A DNA stretch of 64,000 nt from Streptococcus sp. 29896 (GCF_032594915.1 NZ_CP118733.1:1550001-1614000), one strand, 5' to 3'; counted from the first letter of the stretch, positions 6,501 to 14,583 are shown. Notes: a model not told the origin generated them from the sequence alone. Program-made: numbers and translations.

Positions 6501-8289
6501 ATGGTTATCACTTATACGAACAATCGGTTTTCTCCTGGTACTCTTGTACCACTTCTTTAAACAGATTTTTCCTGGTGGTTTTATCGGGGTCGACCTCTTT
6601 TTCACCCTCTCAGGATTCTTAACAACCGCCCTGCTGATTGATGAATTTCAAGCCGAGGGGAAAATTGATTTGTTTGGATTTTTCCACAGACGTTTCTATC
6701 GCATTTTCCCACCTCTTGTGCTGATGATTCTTCTTTCGCTTCCCTTAGCCTTGTTGGTCCGCAATGATTTCATTGCTTCGATCGGTTTACAGGTCTCAGC
6801 GGCACTCGGTTTCATGACTAACTTCTTTGAAATTTTGGCTGGTGGTAGTTACGAAAACCAATTCAGTCCTCACTTATTTGTCCACACATGGAGTCTTGCC
6901 ATTGAGGTTCAATTTTATTTGATTTGGGTTCTTGCTGTTTTTGGAATGACCAAAATTTCCAAATCAAGTGGTCAATTACGAGGAACTATTTTTCTGACAT
7001 CCAGCGCACTCTTCCTCCTAAGTTTCCTGAGCATGTTCATTTCAAGCTTTTTTGTTAGCAATTTTTCAAGCATTTATTATTCAACCTTTACCCATATCTT
7101 CCCCTTCTTTTTGGGAAGCATCCTAGCGACCATGACTGGCGTTAAAAATACAACACGAGCTTTTGAAAAAATGGTGGAAAAACTGGATGTACGTAAGACA
7201 ATCGCTCTCTTTGCTGGGGGATTGGTGGTGGAAATACTCCTTCTTTTCTTCTTGAAGTTTGACAGTATTTTGACCTATACTATCGGTTTCCTCTTATCCA
7301 GTCTAGCGACGGCAAGTATGATTTATGCTGCTCGTGTCTTGCATGAAAAGACGCCAAATGTGGAAGAACCAGCTCTTCTTAGCTACTTCTCTTCCATTTC
7401 TTATGGTATATACCTATTCCATTGGCCTTTGTTCGTCATCTTCTCTCAACTCTTCCAGCTGGCCATTTCAGTTCCTCTGACTCTGGTCTTCTCCATTATC
7501 TTCGCTAGTCTTTCCTTCTATATGATTGAGCCAAATCTACAAGGAAAGAAAGGAAACCTGCTGGGCTTAGATATCGACTTTGCAAGCTATTCAAAATGGT
7601 TTTATTCCCTAGCTGGGCTCTTAACTCTTGCCTGCCTTGGAATCAGCCTCTTTGCTCCAAAACTTGGTGGGTTTGAAAAAGAGTCTCTTGCTAGCAATCT
7701 GGTTCAGGCTCAGACACAAATGGCCACTACACGTGCTGCCGCTGAAAATGCCCAGGCTACCAATTATAATGTTCAGGCCGGAGTGACCATCTTTGGCGAT
7801 TCTGTCACCGTTCGAGCAAGTACAGCCATTCAAGAGGTCCTTCCTGATGCAGTCATTGACGGTACAGTTAGCCGCCATCTGACAGAAGCGAAAAACCTCA
7901 TTGAACTTTATAAGAAAAACAATACCCTTAAAGAGACCGTCGTTATCTCCCTGGGAACCAATACCAGCGATAATTATCAGGAACTCTTAGACGATTTAGT
8001 AGCGAACTTCCCTAAAGGTCACCGCCTGATTTTCGTAACACCATACGACGGGAATTTTTCACAGGACACTTCCTTGGCCTACCAAACTGGTCAATATGAA
8101 AAAGAACTGGCTAAAGAAAACGACTTTATTTCCATTGCAGATTGGTATCAAGTCGCCGTTGCCAATCCTGCTATTTGGGTAGGAAGCGACCTGGTACACT
8201 TCAATCTTGAAACCAATGGTGCAGAGCTCTTTGCAACAACTATTCAAGATGCTGTCGAAGCGGCTGCAGATGGTCCTGTTAAAGAATAG
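6490..8289 (+). CDS. Acyltransferase-3/SGNH O-acetyltransferase (OatA/Adr type), copy 1
   Basis: The protein is 599 residues. The first ~385 residues hold about ten membrane helices of the acyltransferase-3 family, with the conserved LLYHFF His, the RRFYRIFPP Arg motif and HTWSLAIEVQFY. The extracellular SGNH domain begins near residue 430: GDSVTVRAS with S438 as nucleophile, GTNTSDN, and DLVH with D567 and H570 completing the triad. OatA/Adr enzymes move acetyl groups across the membrane and O-acetylate MurNAc, giving lysozyme resistance. The peptidoglycan substrate is inferred from this architecture. The start overlaps the MORN gene; a strong terminator follows. Confidence 0.9.
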   Translation: MRIKWLSLIRTIGFLLVLLYHFFKQIFPGGFIGVDLFFTLSGFLTTALLIDEFQAEGKIDLFGFFHRRFYRIFPPLVLMILLSLPLALLVRNDFIASIGLQVSAALGFMTNFFEILAGGSYENQFSPHLFVHTWSLAIEVQFYLIWVLAVFGMTKISKSSGQLRGTIFLTSSALFLLSFLSMFISSFFVSNFSSIYYSTFTHIFPFFLGSILATMTGVKNTTRAFEKMVEKLDVRKTIALFAGGLVVEILLLFFLKFDSILTYTIGFLLSSLATASMIYAARVLHEKTPNVEEPALLSYFSSISYGIYLFHWPLFVIFSQLFQLAISVPLTLVFSIIFASLSFYMIEPNLQGKKGNLLGLDIDFASYSKWFYSLAGLLTLACLGISLFAPKLGGFEKESLASNLVQAQTQMATTRAAAENAQATNYNVQAGVTIFGDSVTVRASTAIQEVLPDAVIDGTVSRHLTEAKNLIELYKKNNTLKETVVISLGTNTSDNYQELLDDLVANFPKGHRLIFVTPYDGNFSQDTSLAYQTGQYEKELAKENDFISIADWYQVAVANPAIWVGSDLVHFNLETNGAELFATTIQDAVEAAADGPVKE

Positions 8290-8354
8290 ACCGTCAAACG
8301 AGACTGACAGAGTCTCATCATTTCGCAAAAATAGCCTACCATTTCAAAAGATAG

Positions 8355-8403
8355 AATGCCTAGGGATTAACACTTTTAGTAAGTTAATTCTAGGCATTTT
8401 TTC
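8355..8403 (+). terminator. Terminator after acyltransferase copy 1
   Basis: A long hairpin (AATGCCTAG paired with CTAGGCATT, with inner GTTAAT/ATTAAC pairing) is followed by a run of T residues. Confidence 0.85.
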
Positions 8404-8735
8404 GATATGTCCTCTACCCTAACCTCAGCCAATCCCAAATGACATATAAAGAGTGAACCCTGGTCTTTCAGTACAAGTCAACACTCTATCGGTAAGCAAG
8501 GAAAATATATGTTCGTCAACCAGTTCCCTGATTTCACCTTATCGGGTGCAAACAGCCTAGTCCCAAACCTTGAATGATGTAAAACGACCTCTCTAGTAGC
8601 ATGCCTCTTATCTCACAAATTACAAAAAAAGCTGCCATTATACTGGAATATTCACATAAGCCCTGAGAGAGGTCCTAATCTTTTCCAATCTCTGCTCACT
8701 ATCCCAAATTCAAAAAGATTCATTTTATTATTGCT
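8404..8735. other. Non-coding interval between the two acyltransferase pairs
   Basis: No gene with a plausible start, ribosome binding site and length is visible on either strand. A 9-bp perfect inverted repeat, GACCTCTCT (8586-8594) and AGAGAGGTC (8666-8674), encloses 71 bases and might be a decayed short mobile element. Otherwise nothing is recognised. Confidence 0.5.
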
Positions 8736-8763
8736 TTTATAAACGGCTAAATCATGCTATAAT
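8736..8763 (+). promoter_or_regulatory. Promoter of the second MORN/acyltransferase pair
   Basis: TTTATA, a 16-base spacer ending in TGC, then a consensus TATAAT. A second TATAAT occurs 10 bases further on. The start codon of the MORN gene follows GGAGG by seven bases. Confidence 0.65.
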
Positions 8764-8800
8764 ATAACATGATATAATAAGAGTTGCTGGAGGTAACTTC

Positions 8801-9223
8801 ATGTTCCGTAATAAAAAAATATTTCACATAAACTCAAACTCTCCACGGTCCCTCTCAAGAAAAACTGGAGAAATGCTAATCTTCCTAGCTATTCTCTGTT
8901 GTGCCGCTACAGTATTCTATCATCGCATACCTTCTCGACAAACCCTTCATTTTGATGATGGTGCCATTTCTTACAAAGGCTATGTTCTCTCCAATAAAAT
9001 GTCTGGAGTGGGAAGTTTAACATTTGAAAACGGCGACCATTATGAAGGGGAGTTTAAAAATGGGATATTCCATGGCAAAGGAACCTTTACCGCAGCTTCA
9101 GGCTGGACTTATATAGGGAATTTTGAGAATGGACTAGCTCACGGACAGGGAAAATTAACAACCGAGTCAAAAACAGTATATGAAGGAACATTCAAACAGG
9201 GGATCTATCAACATGAGAATTAA
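8801..9223 (+). CDS. Membrane-anchored MORN-repeat protein, copy 2
   Basis: The protein is 140 residues, exactly the length of copy 1 at 6078 and alignable without gaps. A divergent cytosolic N-terminus is followed by a membrane helix (about residues 24-42) and four MORN-type repeats (YKGYVLSNKMSGVG, YEGEFKNGIFHGKG, YIGNFENGLAHGQG, YEGTFKQG). The cytosolic part differs most; the repeats are well conserved. It has its own promoter and a GGAGG ribosome binding site. It overlaps its acyltransferase by 11 bases, the same arrangement as copy 1, which shows that the two genes were duplicated as a unit. Function is unknown beyond the likely partnership. Confidence 0.85.
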   Translation: MFRNKKIFHINSNSPRSLSRKTGEMLIFLAILCCAATVFYHRIPSRQTLHFDDGAISYKGYVLSNKMSGVGSLTFENGDHYEGEFKNGIFHGKGTFTAASGWTYIGNFENGLAHGQGKLTTESKTVYEGTFKQGIYQHEN

Positions 9224-11039
9224 ATGGCTATCAATTATCCGTGTTATCGGCCTAATATTTGTATTACTTTATCACTTCTTTATCAAATATTTTCCGGGCG
9301 GCTTCTTAGGGGTTGATTTATTTTTTACCCTGTCCGGCTACCTAACAACAGCTATCTTTATAGATGAATATGGCAAAAAAAATAGCATCAATCTCCACCA
9401 TTTTTCGACTAGGAGACTCTACCGTATTCTCCCACCGCTCGTCCTATGTCTTATCATCACTACTCCACTAGCTCTCTTCATCAGAGATGACTTTCTCGCT
9501 AGAATTGGCCAACAAATTACTGCAGCCCTCGGCTTCATGACAAACATATATGAAATATTGGCTGGTGGTGGCTACGAAAACCAATTCACCCCTCATCTCT
9601 TTCTACATACATGGAGCCTAGCCCTAGAGGTCCATTACTATGTACTGTGGGGAATAATCGTTTGGATACTTTCTCGTATCGCGAAAACAATCGGACAGCT
9701 ACGAGGGTTGATTTTTTTGACTGCTGGTACCCTTTTCCTCCTCACATTTCTTACCATGTCCATCACTAGTTTCTTTGTGACCAGTTATTCAACCATTTAT
9801 TTTGCAACGTGGACCCATATTTTTCCCTTCTTCCTAGGGAGCCTACTTGCTCCTATTGCTGGTATGCATTGCACAACAGTCGCTTTTCAACGTATCTGTC
9901 AGAATTGGACCTTCCCTAAAGCTATCCGACTTTTTGCAGTAGGTCTATCAGTTGAATTACTTCTTCTGTTTACCTTTAAATTTGATAGTATATGGACCTA
10001 TCTTTTTGGTTTCCTGCTCTCTAGTATCGCTACTCTCATCATGATTTATGCCGCTAGGATACTACACGAAAAAACACCTACTATTCAAGAACCAGCCTTT
10101 CTATCCTATCTAGCAAATATTTCCTACAACCTGTACCTCTTCCATTGGCCTCTCTATATCATCTTCTCTCAACTATTGGACAATACTCTTGCAAGTACCC
10201 TAACATTGGTACTATCCATCATACTATCCAGCCTGTCCTTCTACCTCATCGAACCAATGATTACTGGCAACAATCCGGCTCTGAAACACCGTTTTATCCA
10301 TTTTCAAACCTATTCTAAATCGATTGTTAAAATCGGTACTGTTCTGGCCATTCCCACGATTCTTGTCTGTTTACTATCACCAAAATTAGGAAAACTTGAG
10401 CAGCAACTGTTAATAGATGGCCTCCACCAGGCGGATGCACGGATGATACAGACAAAGACCCTTGCCGAAAGAGGAAAAGCTTCTAGTTATGAAGTGGTCA
10501 AAGGGATAATGGTTATCGGTGATTCCGTAACCCTACATGCTACTGAGCAAATCAAAACCATTTTACCCGATGCTCTTGTAGATGCTCAAGGAAGCCGCAA
10601 TACAACCCAAGCTTTTGAAATCCTAAAAACCAACATTGAAAGCGGCACACTAGTTGAAAATGTTGTCATCGCTACAGGAACCAATATTGTTTACAACTAT
10701 GAGGAAGAAATCAATAACATCATTGACATCCTCCCCAATGGTTACCGTCTCATTTTCGTTACTCCTTATGACGGTAACTACCAACAGTATGACAATCCAA
10801 TTGCCGAAAAACATGCACAGTATCTAAAAAGTCTAGTCAAAAAATATAACTTTATAACCATTGCAGACTGGAATACCGTCGCAAAAGAAAATCCCCAACT
10901 ATGGGTTGGAACTGATAATATTCATTTTGGAGGGACCAGTACGACTCGTTTAGAAGGGGCAACATTGTTTGCTCAAACGATTAGCGATGCTCTTAAAAAG
11001 GCTGCTAACTCACCTGTAAAAAATATTGTCAAAAATTAA
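9213..11039 (+). CDS. Acyltransferase-3/SGNH O-acetyltransferase, copy 2
   Basis: The protein is 608 residues from the ATG at 9213, chosen because copy 1 starts at the equivalent MRIKWLS and because the 11-base overlap with the MORN gene is then identical. It has about ten acyltransferase-3 helices with LLYHFF, STRRLYRILPP and HTWSLALEVHYY. The external SGNH domain has GDSVTLHA with S438, GTNIVYN, and DNIH (D568, H571), so the catalytic set is complete. It is colinear with copy 1 but clearly diverged, so it may differ in acyl donor, glycan acceptor or expression. A bidirectional terminator follows. Confidence 0.88.
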   Translation: MRIKWLSIIRVIGLIFVLLYHFFIKYFPGGFLGVDLFFTLSGYLTTAIFIDEYGKKNSINLHHFSTRRLYRILPPLVLCLIITTPLALFIRDDFLARIGQQITAALGFMTNIYEILAGGGYENQFTPHLFLHTWSLALEVHYYVLWGIIVWILSRIAKTIGQLRGLIFLTAGTLFLLTFLTMSITSFFVTSYSTIYFATWTHIFPFFLGSLLAPIAGMHCTTVAFQRICQNWTFPKAIRLFAVGLSVELLLLFTFKFDSIWTYLFGFLLSSIATLIMIYAARILHEKTPTIQEPAFLSYLANISYNLYLFHWPLYIIFSQLLDNTLASTLTLVLSIILSSLSFYLIEPMITGNNPALKHRFIHFQTYSKSIVKIGTVLAIPTILVCLLSPKLGKLEQQLLIDGLHQADARMIQTKTLAERGKASSYEVVKGIMVIGDSVTLHATEQIKTILPDALVDAQGSRNTTQAFEILKTNIESGTLVENVVIATGTNIVYNYEEEINNIIDILPNGYRLIFVTPYDGNYQQYDNPIAEKHAQYLKSLVKKYNFITIADWNTVAKENPQLWVGTDNIHFGGTSTTRLEGATLFAQTISDALKKAANSPVKNIVKN

Positions 11040-11064
11040 TACCGACTAAACTCCATAAATAAAT

Positions 11065-11112
11065 AAAAAACGCATAAAATCAACCGCTAAGAGGGATTTT
11101 ATGCGTTTTTTA
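11065..11112. terminator. Bidirectional terminator between convergent genes
   Basis: AAAAACGCATAAAATC and GATTTTATGCGTTTTT form a 16-bp stem with A/T runs on both sides, serving acyltransferase copy 2 and the converging PAP2 gene. The same stem sequence recurs at 59161-59208. Confidence 0.88.
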
Positions 11113-11158
11113 TTTACATCAACTCTCTATTTTTATTGCCAAGGGAGCATATGCAGTC

Positions 11159-11809
11159 TTATTTTTGTTTGCTTTGGAAACGCCATTCAAAGCGTTTTTG
11201 ATCATAGTATGGAAACATTGCTAGAAGCAAGGTCGCTGCCAAGAGCCAACCACCGATTATATCCGTCGGATAATGCACGCCAATGTAAATGCGCGATACA
11301 GCAACCAAGACAGCTAAAATCAACAAGCTAGCTTGAAGCAAGCGTTTGGATAGGCTAGATTTCATGCGTTGGTTGATAATAATCACCACCGCACCAGCAA
11401 TCATCATGGTCGAAGCGGTATGCCAGCTTGGGAAAGAATAGCCAATGGTATCAATCAACCATTCGATACTAGGACGCGGACGTTGGTAGACGTATTTCAG
11501 GGCTGTTGACGCTACCCCCATAGCCGCAAAACTAGCAAGAATAAAATATGCTTCTGCTTTCCACTGCTTTTTGTAGAAGAAAAATGCCAGGGCCAAGCAG
11601 ATCGCCAGGATGACAACCGTATTTCCCAGAACCGTAATTGAGGTCCAAAAGCTTGTCGCTGCAGACGGCAAGGTGCCACGAACAGCTGTTTGAATCGCTG
11701 AATCAAAAGCGGTCAAACTGGCTGGGTAAAATTTAGCCACATAGCCAAGGATAACAAAGGCAAGGGCTGTAAATGAAGCGTTTGTTAGATAAGTTCGTTT
11801 ATTTTTCAT
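11159..11809 (-). CDS. PAP2 family membrane phosphatase
   Basis: The protein is 216 residues with six predicted membrane helices. The three PAP2 motifs are present: KYVYQRPRP (KX6RP), SFPSWHT (PSGH-like, with Trp in place of Gly) and SRIYIGVHYPTD (SRX5HX3D) with the catalytic His residues. The family dephosphorylates lipid phosphates such as undecaprenyl pyrophosphate or phosphatidylglycerol phosphate at the outer membrane face; which one applies here is unclear. It lies 23 bases after ribU and probably shares its FMN-controlled transcript. No good ribosome binding site precedes the ATG. Confidence 0.9.
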   Translation of the reverse strand: MKNKRTYLTNASFTALAFVILGYVAKFYPASLTAFDSAIQTAVRGTLPSAATSFWTSITVLGNTVVILAICLALAFFFYKKQWKAEAYFILASFAAMGVASTALKYVYQRPRPSIEWLIDTIGYSFPSWHTASTMMIAGAVVIIINQRMKSSLSKRLLQASLLILAVLVAVSRIYIGVHYPTDIIGGWLLAATLLLAMFPYYDQKRFEWRFQSKQK

Positions 11810-11832
11810 GAAGTTAGAATAACAGAGAATCT

Positions 11833-12390
11833 TTAAACTTTCTTTAAAATAGGCTCAACGGCCCGGAAAATGATATAAAATACAAGAGAAAATAGGATTC
11901 CCTGCAAGAGGTTAAAGGGAGCTACCATGGTCATCAAATAGGTTGAAGTCCCCAAAATAGCCTCGATATCAAAATTTGCAAAGGCTGCATAGACTGGAAT
12001 GGCATAGAAATAATTCATCACCAACATCCCAAGAGTCAAGCCAACTGTACCAAGAACTGATGCCAAAAGGTAGTGCTTAACTGACGGATTCTTTTTCCAG
12101 ATCATGGCCATAGCCAGCACAAAAATCCCAACTGCTATGATATTCATTGGCATTCCGATCAAGGTACTAGGTCCTGCATTGTTAAAAATGATTTTAAGGA
12201 CCGAACGAATCAATAGAATCCCGAATGCTGATTTCAAATCCAAGACCACCAAACCTAGCAAAACCGGAACAATTGAAAAATCAATCTCCAAGAAGCTAGC
12301 TGTTGGAATCAGCGGAAATTTTAGGTACATGAGCAGAAATGAAACTGCCGAAAGAATGGCGATGGTCGCCATTTTGCGTGTGTTTGTCAT
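11833..12390 (-). CDS. ribU: Riboflavin ECF transporter substrate-binding subunit RibU
   Basis: The protein is 185 residues with five or six membrane helices and the RibU pattern: MATIAILSAVSFLLMYLKF, FLEIDFSIVPVLLGLVVLDL and a conserved Asn/Gly-rich central loop. RibU is the S component that binds riboflavin and works with the shared EcfA-EcfA'-EcfT module, which is not in this window. The start is the ATG at 12390, seven bases after GGAGG. A longer reading begins inside the riboswitch and is not credible. The FMN riboswitch upstream confirms the flavin role. Imported riboflavin could supply FAD for the ApbE flavinylation locus at 59339-64000. Confidence 0.95.
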   Translation of the reverse strand: MTNTRKMATIAILSAVSFLLMYLKFPLIPTASFLEIDFSIVPVLLGLVVLDLKSAFGILLIRSVLKIIFNNAGPSTLIGMPMNIIAVGIFVLAMAMIWKKNPSVKHYLLASVLGTVGLTLGMLVMNYFYAIPVYAAFANFDIEAILGTSTYLMTMVAPFNLLQGILFSLVFYIIFRAVEPILKKV

Positions 12391-12441
12391 AGGTTCCTCC
12401 AATTTGTAACAAATTAGAGAAGCTTGAGGGACATCCCTCTC
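12391..12441 (-). promoter_or_regulatory. Expression platform of the FMN riboswitch
   Basis: On the minus strand the 3' side of the aptamer P1 stem (GAGAAG) can instead pair with a downstream CTTCTC, enclosing a perfect GAGGGA/TCCCTC hairpin. The palindrome AATTTGTTACAAATT then lies directly before GGAGG. There is no T run, so control of translation is more likely than termination; this is inference. Confidence 0.5.
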
Positions 12442-12512
12442 GTCTTCTCCCATCCAGACTTTACTGTCGGTTGTGGAATTGCACCACATCAGCTTTCGCT
12501 CGCAGACTGTCG

Positions 12513-12609
12513 CCGTCTTCATTTACTTCTATAGCTTCGTTCAGTCGGCTCGACATACCTCAGTATAGTCTTCGCCTCCTTGCCTAGCTTCAAAAGAAAA
12601 GAATAAGGC
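12513..12609 (+). repeat. RUP-like element, copy 2 (inside the FMN riboswitch)
   Basis: This is about 97 bp with imperfect ends (GTCTTCATTTACTTCTATAG against the reverse complement of the right end, GCCTTATTCTTTTCTTTTG). The core, read on the minus strand as CTAGGCAAGGAGGCGAAG and ending GAACGAAG, matches copy 1. It is inverted relative to copy 3. Confidence 0.6.
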
Positions 12610-12620
12610 TTTTTTGGGAG

Positions 12621-12722
12621 TGTTGTCTTAGATTTTGATCTCGGTCTAGGCGACAAGGCGAAGGCATAACTGGAGTTAGGCAAGCCTGGTCAACTACGAA
12701 TGAGAGCAACAGAAAGGCAACA
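12621..12722 (+). repeat. RUP-like element, copy 3 (inside the FMN riboswitch)
   Basis: This is about 102 bp. The ends TGTTGTCTT and the reverse complement TGTTGCCTT match, with further pairing inward (TTGxTCTC). The core GGCATAACTGGAGTTAGGCAA is identical to copy 1 over 20 bases. It lies 11 bases from copy 2 in the opposite orientation. Confidence 0.65.
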
Positions 12723-12776
12723 ATTCAAAAAATTCACTGCCGGTCGGGAATTACACCCTGCCCTGAAGACTCTTTA

Positions 12777-12805
12777 ATCATAACAAAAAAACCTTGCAAT
12801 CGCAA
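12777..12805 (-). promoter_or_regulatory. Promoter of ribU, overlapping the trmL terminator
   Basis: On the minus strand TTGCGA (12800-12805) is 17 bases from TATGAT (12777-12782). Transcription would start about seven bases on, right at the P1 stem of the riboswitch. The -35 box lies in the stem of the trmL terminator. Confidence 0.6.
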
Positions 12806-12807
12806 GG
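12785..12807 (-). terminator. Terminator of trmL
   Basis: CCTTGC-GATT-GCAAGG followed by seven T residues on the minus strand, 12 bases after the trmL stop codon. Confidence 0.85.
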
Positions 12808-12819
12808 CTTTGAATCGCT

Positions 12820-13362
12820 CTACTTTAGTTTGTCGGTTTCGTAGGTATGGACCAACTCCAAACCGGCGAAATCTTGTTGACGCAAGGCTTCATAAACAAC
12901 CATGCAGACAGTATTGGAAACATTGAGGCTACGGACATGCTCATCATTCATAGGGATGCGAATGGCTTTTTCAGCATGGCGACGCATGAATTCTTCTGGC
13001 AGTCCGGTATCTTCTCGACCAAAGACAAAATAATGAGTCTGTTCTGAGGAATAGGACTTATCCGAGTAGGTTTGGTCTGCAAACTTTGTCACCAAGTGCA
13101 CCTGTCCCTGCTCTGCTTTTTCCATAAACTCATCCAAACTATCGTAAAAACGCACATCCAGCTTGTCCCAGTAGTCCAAGCCTGCCCGCTTCATCTTGCG
13201 GTCGTCAATGGGAAATCCCATGGGCTTAATGATATGGAGGGGGCTGTTGGTTGCGGCACAGGTTCGAGCAATGTTGCCTGTATTTTGGGGAATTTGGGGT
13301 TGGAAAAGAACCACATGGTTGCGGGCTGCTCCTTCTGTGTGAGCTAGGTCTTCGATGTTCAT
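12820..13362 (-). CDS. trmL: tRNA (cytidine(34)-2'-O)-methyltransferase
   Basis: The protein is 180 residues, a compact SPOUT methyltransferase. The knot motifs are all present: [26 protein letters not shown] (SAM loop) and [17 protein letters not shown]. TrmL methylates the wobble base 2'-hydroxyl of tRNA-Leu isoacceptors using SAM, as a homodimer; Gram-positive members were earlier called CspR. The start follows GAGGAG by six bases. Its mRNA begins about 127 bases upstream and includes an inverted repeat, so leader control is possible. A terminator follows, whose stem doubles as part of the ribU promoter. Confidence 0.95.
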   Translation of the reverse strand: MNIEDLAHTEGAARNHVVLFQPQIPQNTGNIARTCAATNSPLHIIKPMGFPIDDRKMKRAGLDYWDKLDVRFYDSLDEFMEKAEQGQVHLVTKFADQTYSDKSYSSEQTHYFVFGREDTGLPEEFMRRHAEKAIRIPMNDEHVRSLNVSNTVCMVVYEALRQQDFAGLELVHTYETDKLK

Positions 13363-13419
13363 AGCTTCTCCTCATTCTGTTGGCAAAAAAAATGCCACAC
13401 TGCCCGGAGTCATGCTCAG

Positions 13420-13458
13420 CAAACAGTATGGTGAATGGTGATTCATTCACTTAACTCA
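13420..13458 (-). promoter_or_regulatory. Inverted repeat in the trmL leader
   Basis: GTGAATG-N6-CATTCAC occurs in the roughly 127-base untranslated leader of trmL, and a second small hairpin (TGGCA/TGCCA around a T run) lies nearer the start codon. Neither matches a riboswitch class that I recognise. Confidence 0.3.
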
Positions 13459-13495
13459 CAACAGGTTTGAGGTAAATCAATGAAATCATGTAACC

Positions 13496-13523
13496 ATTAT
13501 ATCACAAGACCATGACAAATCAA
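13496..13523 (-). promoter_or_regulatory. Promoter of trmL
   Basis: On the minus strand TTGATT, 16 bases, then TATAAT with an extended TGA element. Confidence 0.55.
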
Positions 13524-13583
13524 GTCAAAGGACTCATTTTTCGAAATTTTTTGAATCTGATACCATCTCTTCACAAACAAATC

Positions 13584-13612
13584 AAAAAACAGCCGTCCTA
13601 GGACTGCTGTTT
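13584..13612 (-). terminator. Terminator of the murI-yidD operon
   Basis: AACAGCAGTCC pairs with GGACGGCTGTT on the minus strand, followed by six T residues. The yidD stop codon lies within the hairpin. Confidence 0.88.
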
Positions 13613-13843
13613 TGAATTTCGCTTGAGGCTAAAGGTGTCTGGCACAGGATCTTCCCCACCATCCACAAAGGGGTGACAGCGTCCAATACGGGCCAAGCCC
13701 ATAAGAACTCCCTTAAGACCATGTTTATTAATTGCTTCAATCATGTAGTTGGAGCAGGTCGGATTGTAGCGACAAGTCGGTGGAAAAAGAGGCGAAATCA
13801 GCTTCTGGTAAAGACGGACCAGCCCAATCAACAGCCTTTTCAT
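13598..13843 (-). CDS. yidD: Membrane protein insertion efficiency factor YidD
   Basis: The protein is 81 residues. The YidD signature is complete: [20 protein letters not shown] followed by [13 protein letters not shown], with the paired cysteines, and RIGRCHPF. YidD is a small membrane-associated protein with an amphipathic N-terminal helix that assists YidC-dependent insertion of inner-membrane proteins. It is usually next to yidC or rnpA; here it is the last gene of the scp operon while yidC is at 23910. The start overlaps the rluB stop by four bases, and the operon terminator follows at once. Confidence 0.95.
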   Translation of the reverse strand: MKRLLIGLVRLYQKLISPLFPPTCRYNPTCSNYMIEAINKHGLKGVLMGLARIGRCHPFVDGGEDPVPDTFSLKRNSKQQS

Positions 13844-14583
13844 CGTCTTTTCTTAGCCGTTTGGGCCTTGGTTACTGCCAAGGTATGCAACTTGCTGATG
13901 TCTTTTTTGTTGAGCCTACGGGCTTCGCCAGGATGCAAACCAGTCAGGTCCAGATTTCCAAAACGAGTCCGTGACAGTTTATCTACCTGCAACCCAACCG
14001 CTTCAAACATCTTCTTGACCTGATGATTGCGACCTTCGTGGATAGTCAACTCCACCACCGAGCGATTTTTAACTGGATCCACTTTCAGAATCTCATAGAC
14101 CGCAGGCTTGGTCTTTTTGCCGTCGATGACCACACCTCGTGTTAAAGGTCGTAGGACATCCTTGTTGGCAATCCCCTTGACTCGAGCCACATAGACCTTG
14201 TCAATTTCATTACGTGGGTGGATCATCTCGTCCGTAAAGTCACCGTCATTGGTCAAAATCAAGACCCCCGATGTATCCCAGTCTAGTCGACCCACTGGAT
14301 AAATCCGTTCCTTGACTTGAGGCAAGAGGTCGATAACCGTTTTTCTTCCCTTATCATCTGACACGCTGGAAATCACACCTCGTGGCTTGTGAAGTAAGTA
14401 GTAAACCTTTTCCTCGTTGTAAATCGGCTGGCCTTCTACTTCCACCTTATCACCTGACTTGATGGTCGTTCCTAATTCACGCACAACCTGGCCATTGACT
14501 GTTACCAAGCCCTGTTTGATCAATTCCTCTGCCTTACGACGACTGGCTACACCAGCGTGGGCAATGTACTTATTAATTCTCAT
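13840..14583 (-). CDS. rluB: 23S rRNA pseudouridine synthase RluB
   Basis: The protein is 247 residues. An N-terminal S4 RNA-binding domain ([20 protein letters not shown], about residues 1-60) precedes the RsuA-type catalytic domain with GRLDWDTSG; its Asp is the catalytic residue for uridine isomerisation. Length, context after scpAB and the basic C-terminal tail (KAQTAKKRR) fit RluB, which makes pseudouridine at position 2605 (E. coli numbering) of 23S rRNA. RsuA or RluF specificity cannot be excluded from sequence alone. The gene overlaps scpB by 11 bases and yidD by 4, so the set should be translationally coupled. Confidence 0.93.
   Translation of the reverse strand: MRINKYIAHAGVASRRKAEELIKQGLVTVNGQVVRELGTTIKSGDKVEVEGQPIYNEEKVYYLLHKPRGVISSVSDDKGRKTVIDLLPQVKERIYPVGRLDWDTSGVLILTNDGDFTDEMIHPRNEIDKVYVARVKGIANKDVLRPLTRGVVIDGKKTKPAVYEILKVDPVKNRSVVELTIHEGRNHQVKKMFEAVGLQVDKLSRTRFGNLDLTGLHPGEARRLNKKDISKLHTLAVTKAQTAKKRR

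Larger units (their letters stand above)
12442..12770 (-). promoter_or_regulatory. FMN riboswitch (RFN element) with a large internal insertion
   Basis: The conserved aptamer is split. The 5' part has GGGCAGGGTG and ATTCCCGACCGGCAGT (12742-12764 on the minus strand). The 3' part has TCTGCGAGC, GTGGTGCAATTCCAC, CCGACAGTAAAGTCTGG and ATGGGAGAAGAC. P1 pairs GTCTTC with GAAGAC. Known RFN elements are usually 110-150 nt; this one spans about 330 because two repeats (12513-12609, 12621-12722) sit in the variable stem-loop. FMN binding should repress ribU. Confidence 0.9.

Noticed and set aside
9180..9212. Earlier ATG for acyltransferase copy 2
   Set aside because: It adds 11 residues read from MORN coding sequence; copy 1 starts at the equivalent MRIKWLS.
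12391..12522. An open frame extending ribU 44 codons upstream
   Set aside because: It runs through the FMN riboswitch; the extra residues resemble no RibU protein, and GGAGG lies correctly before the ATG at 12390.
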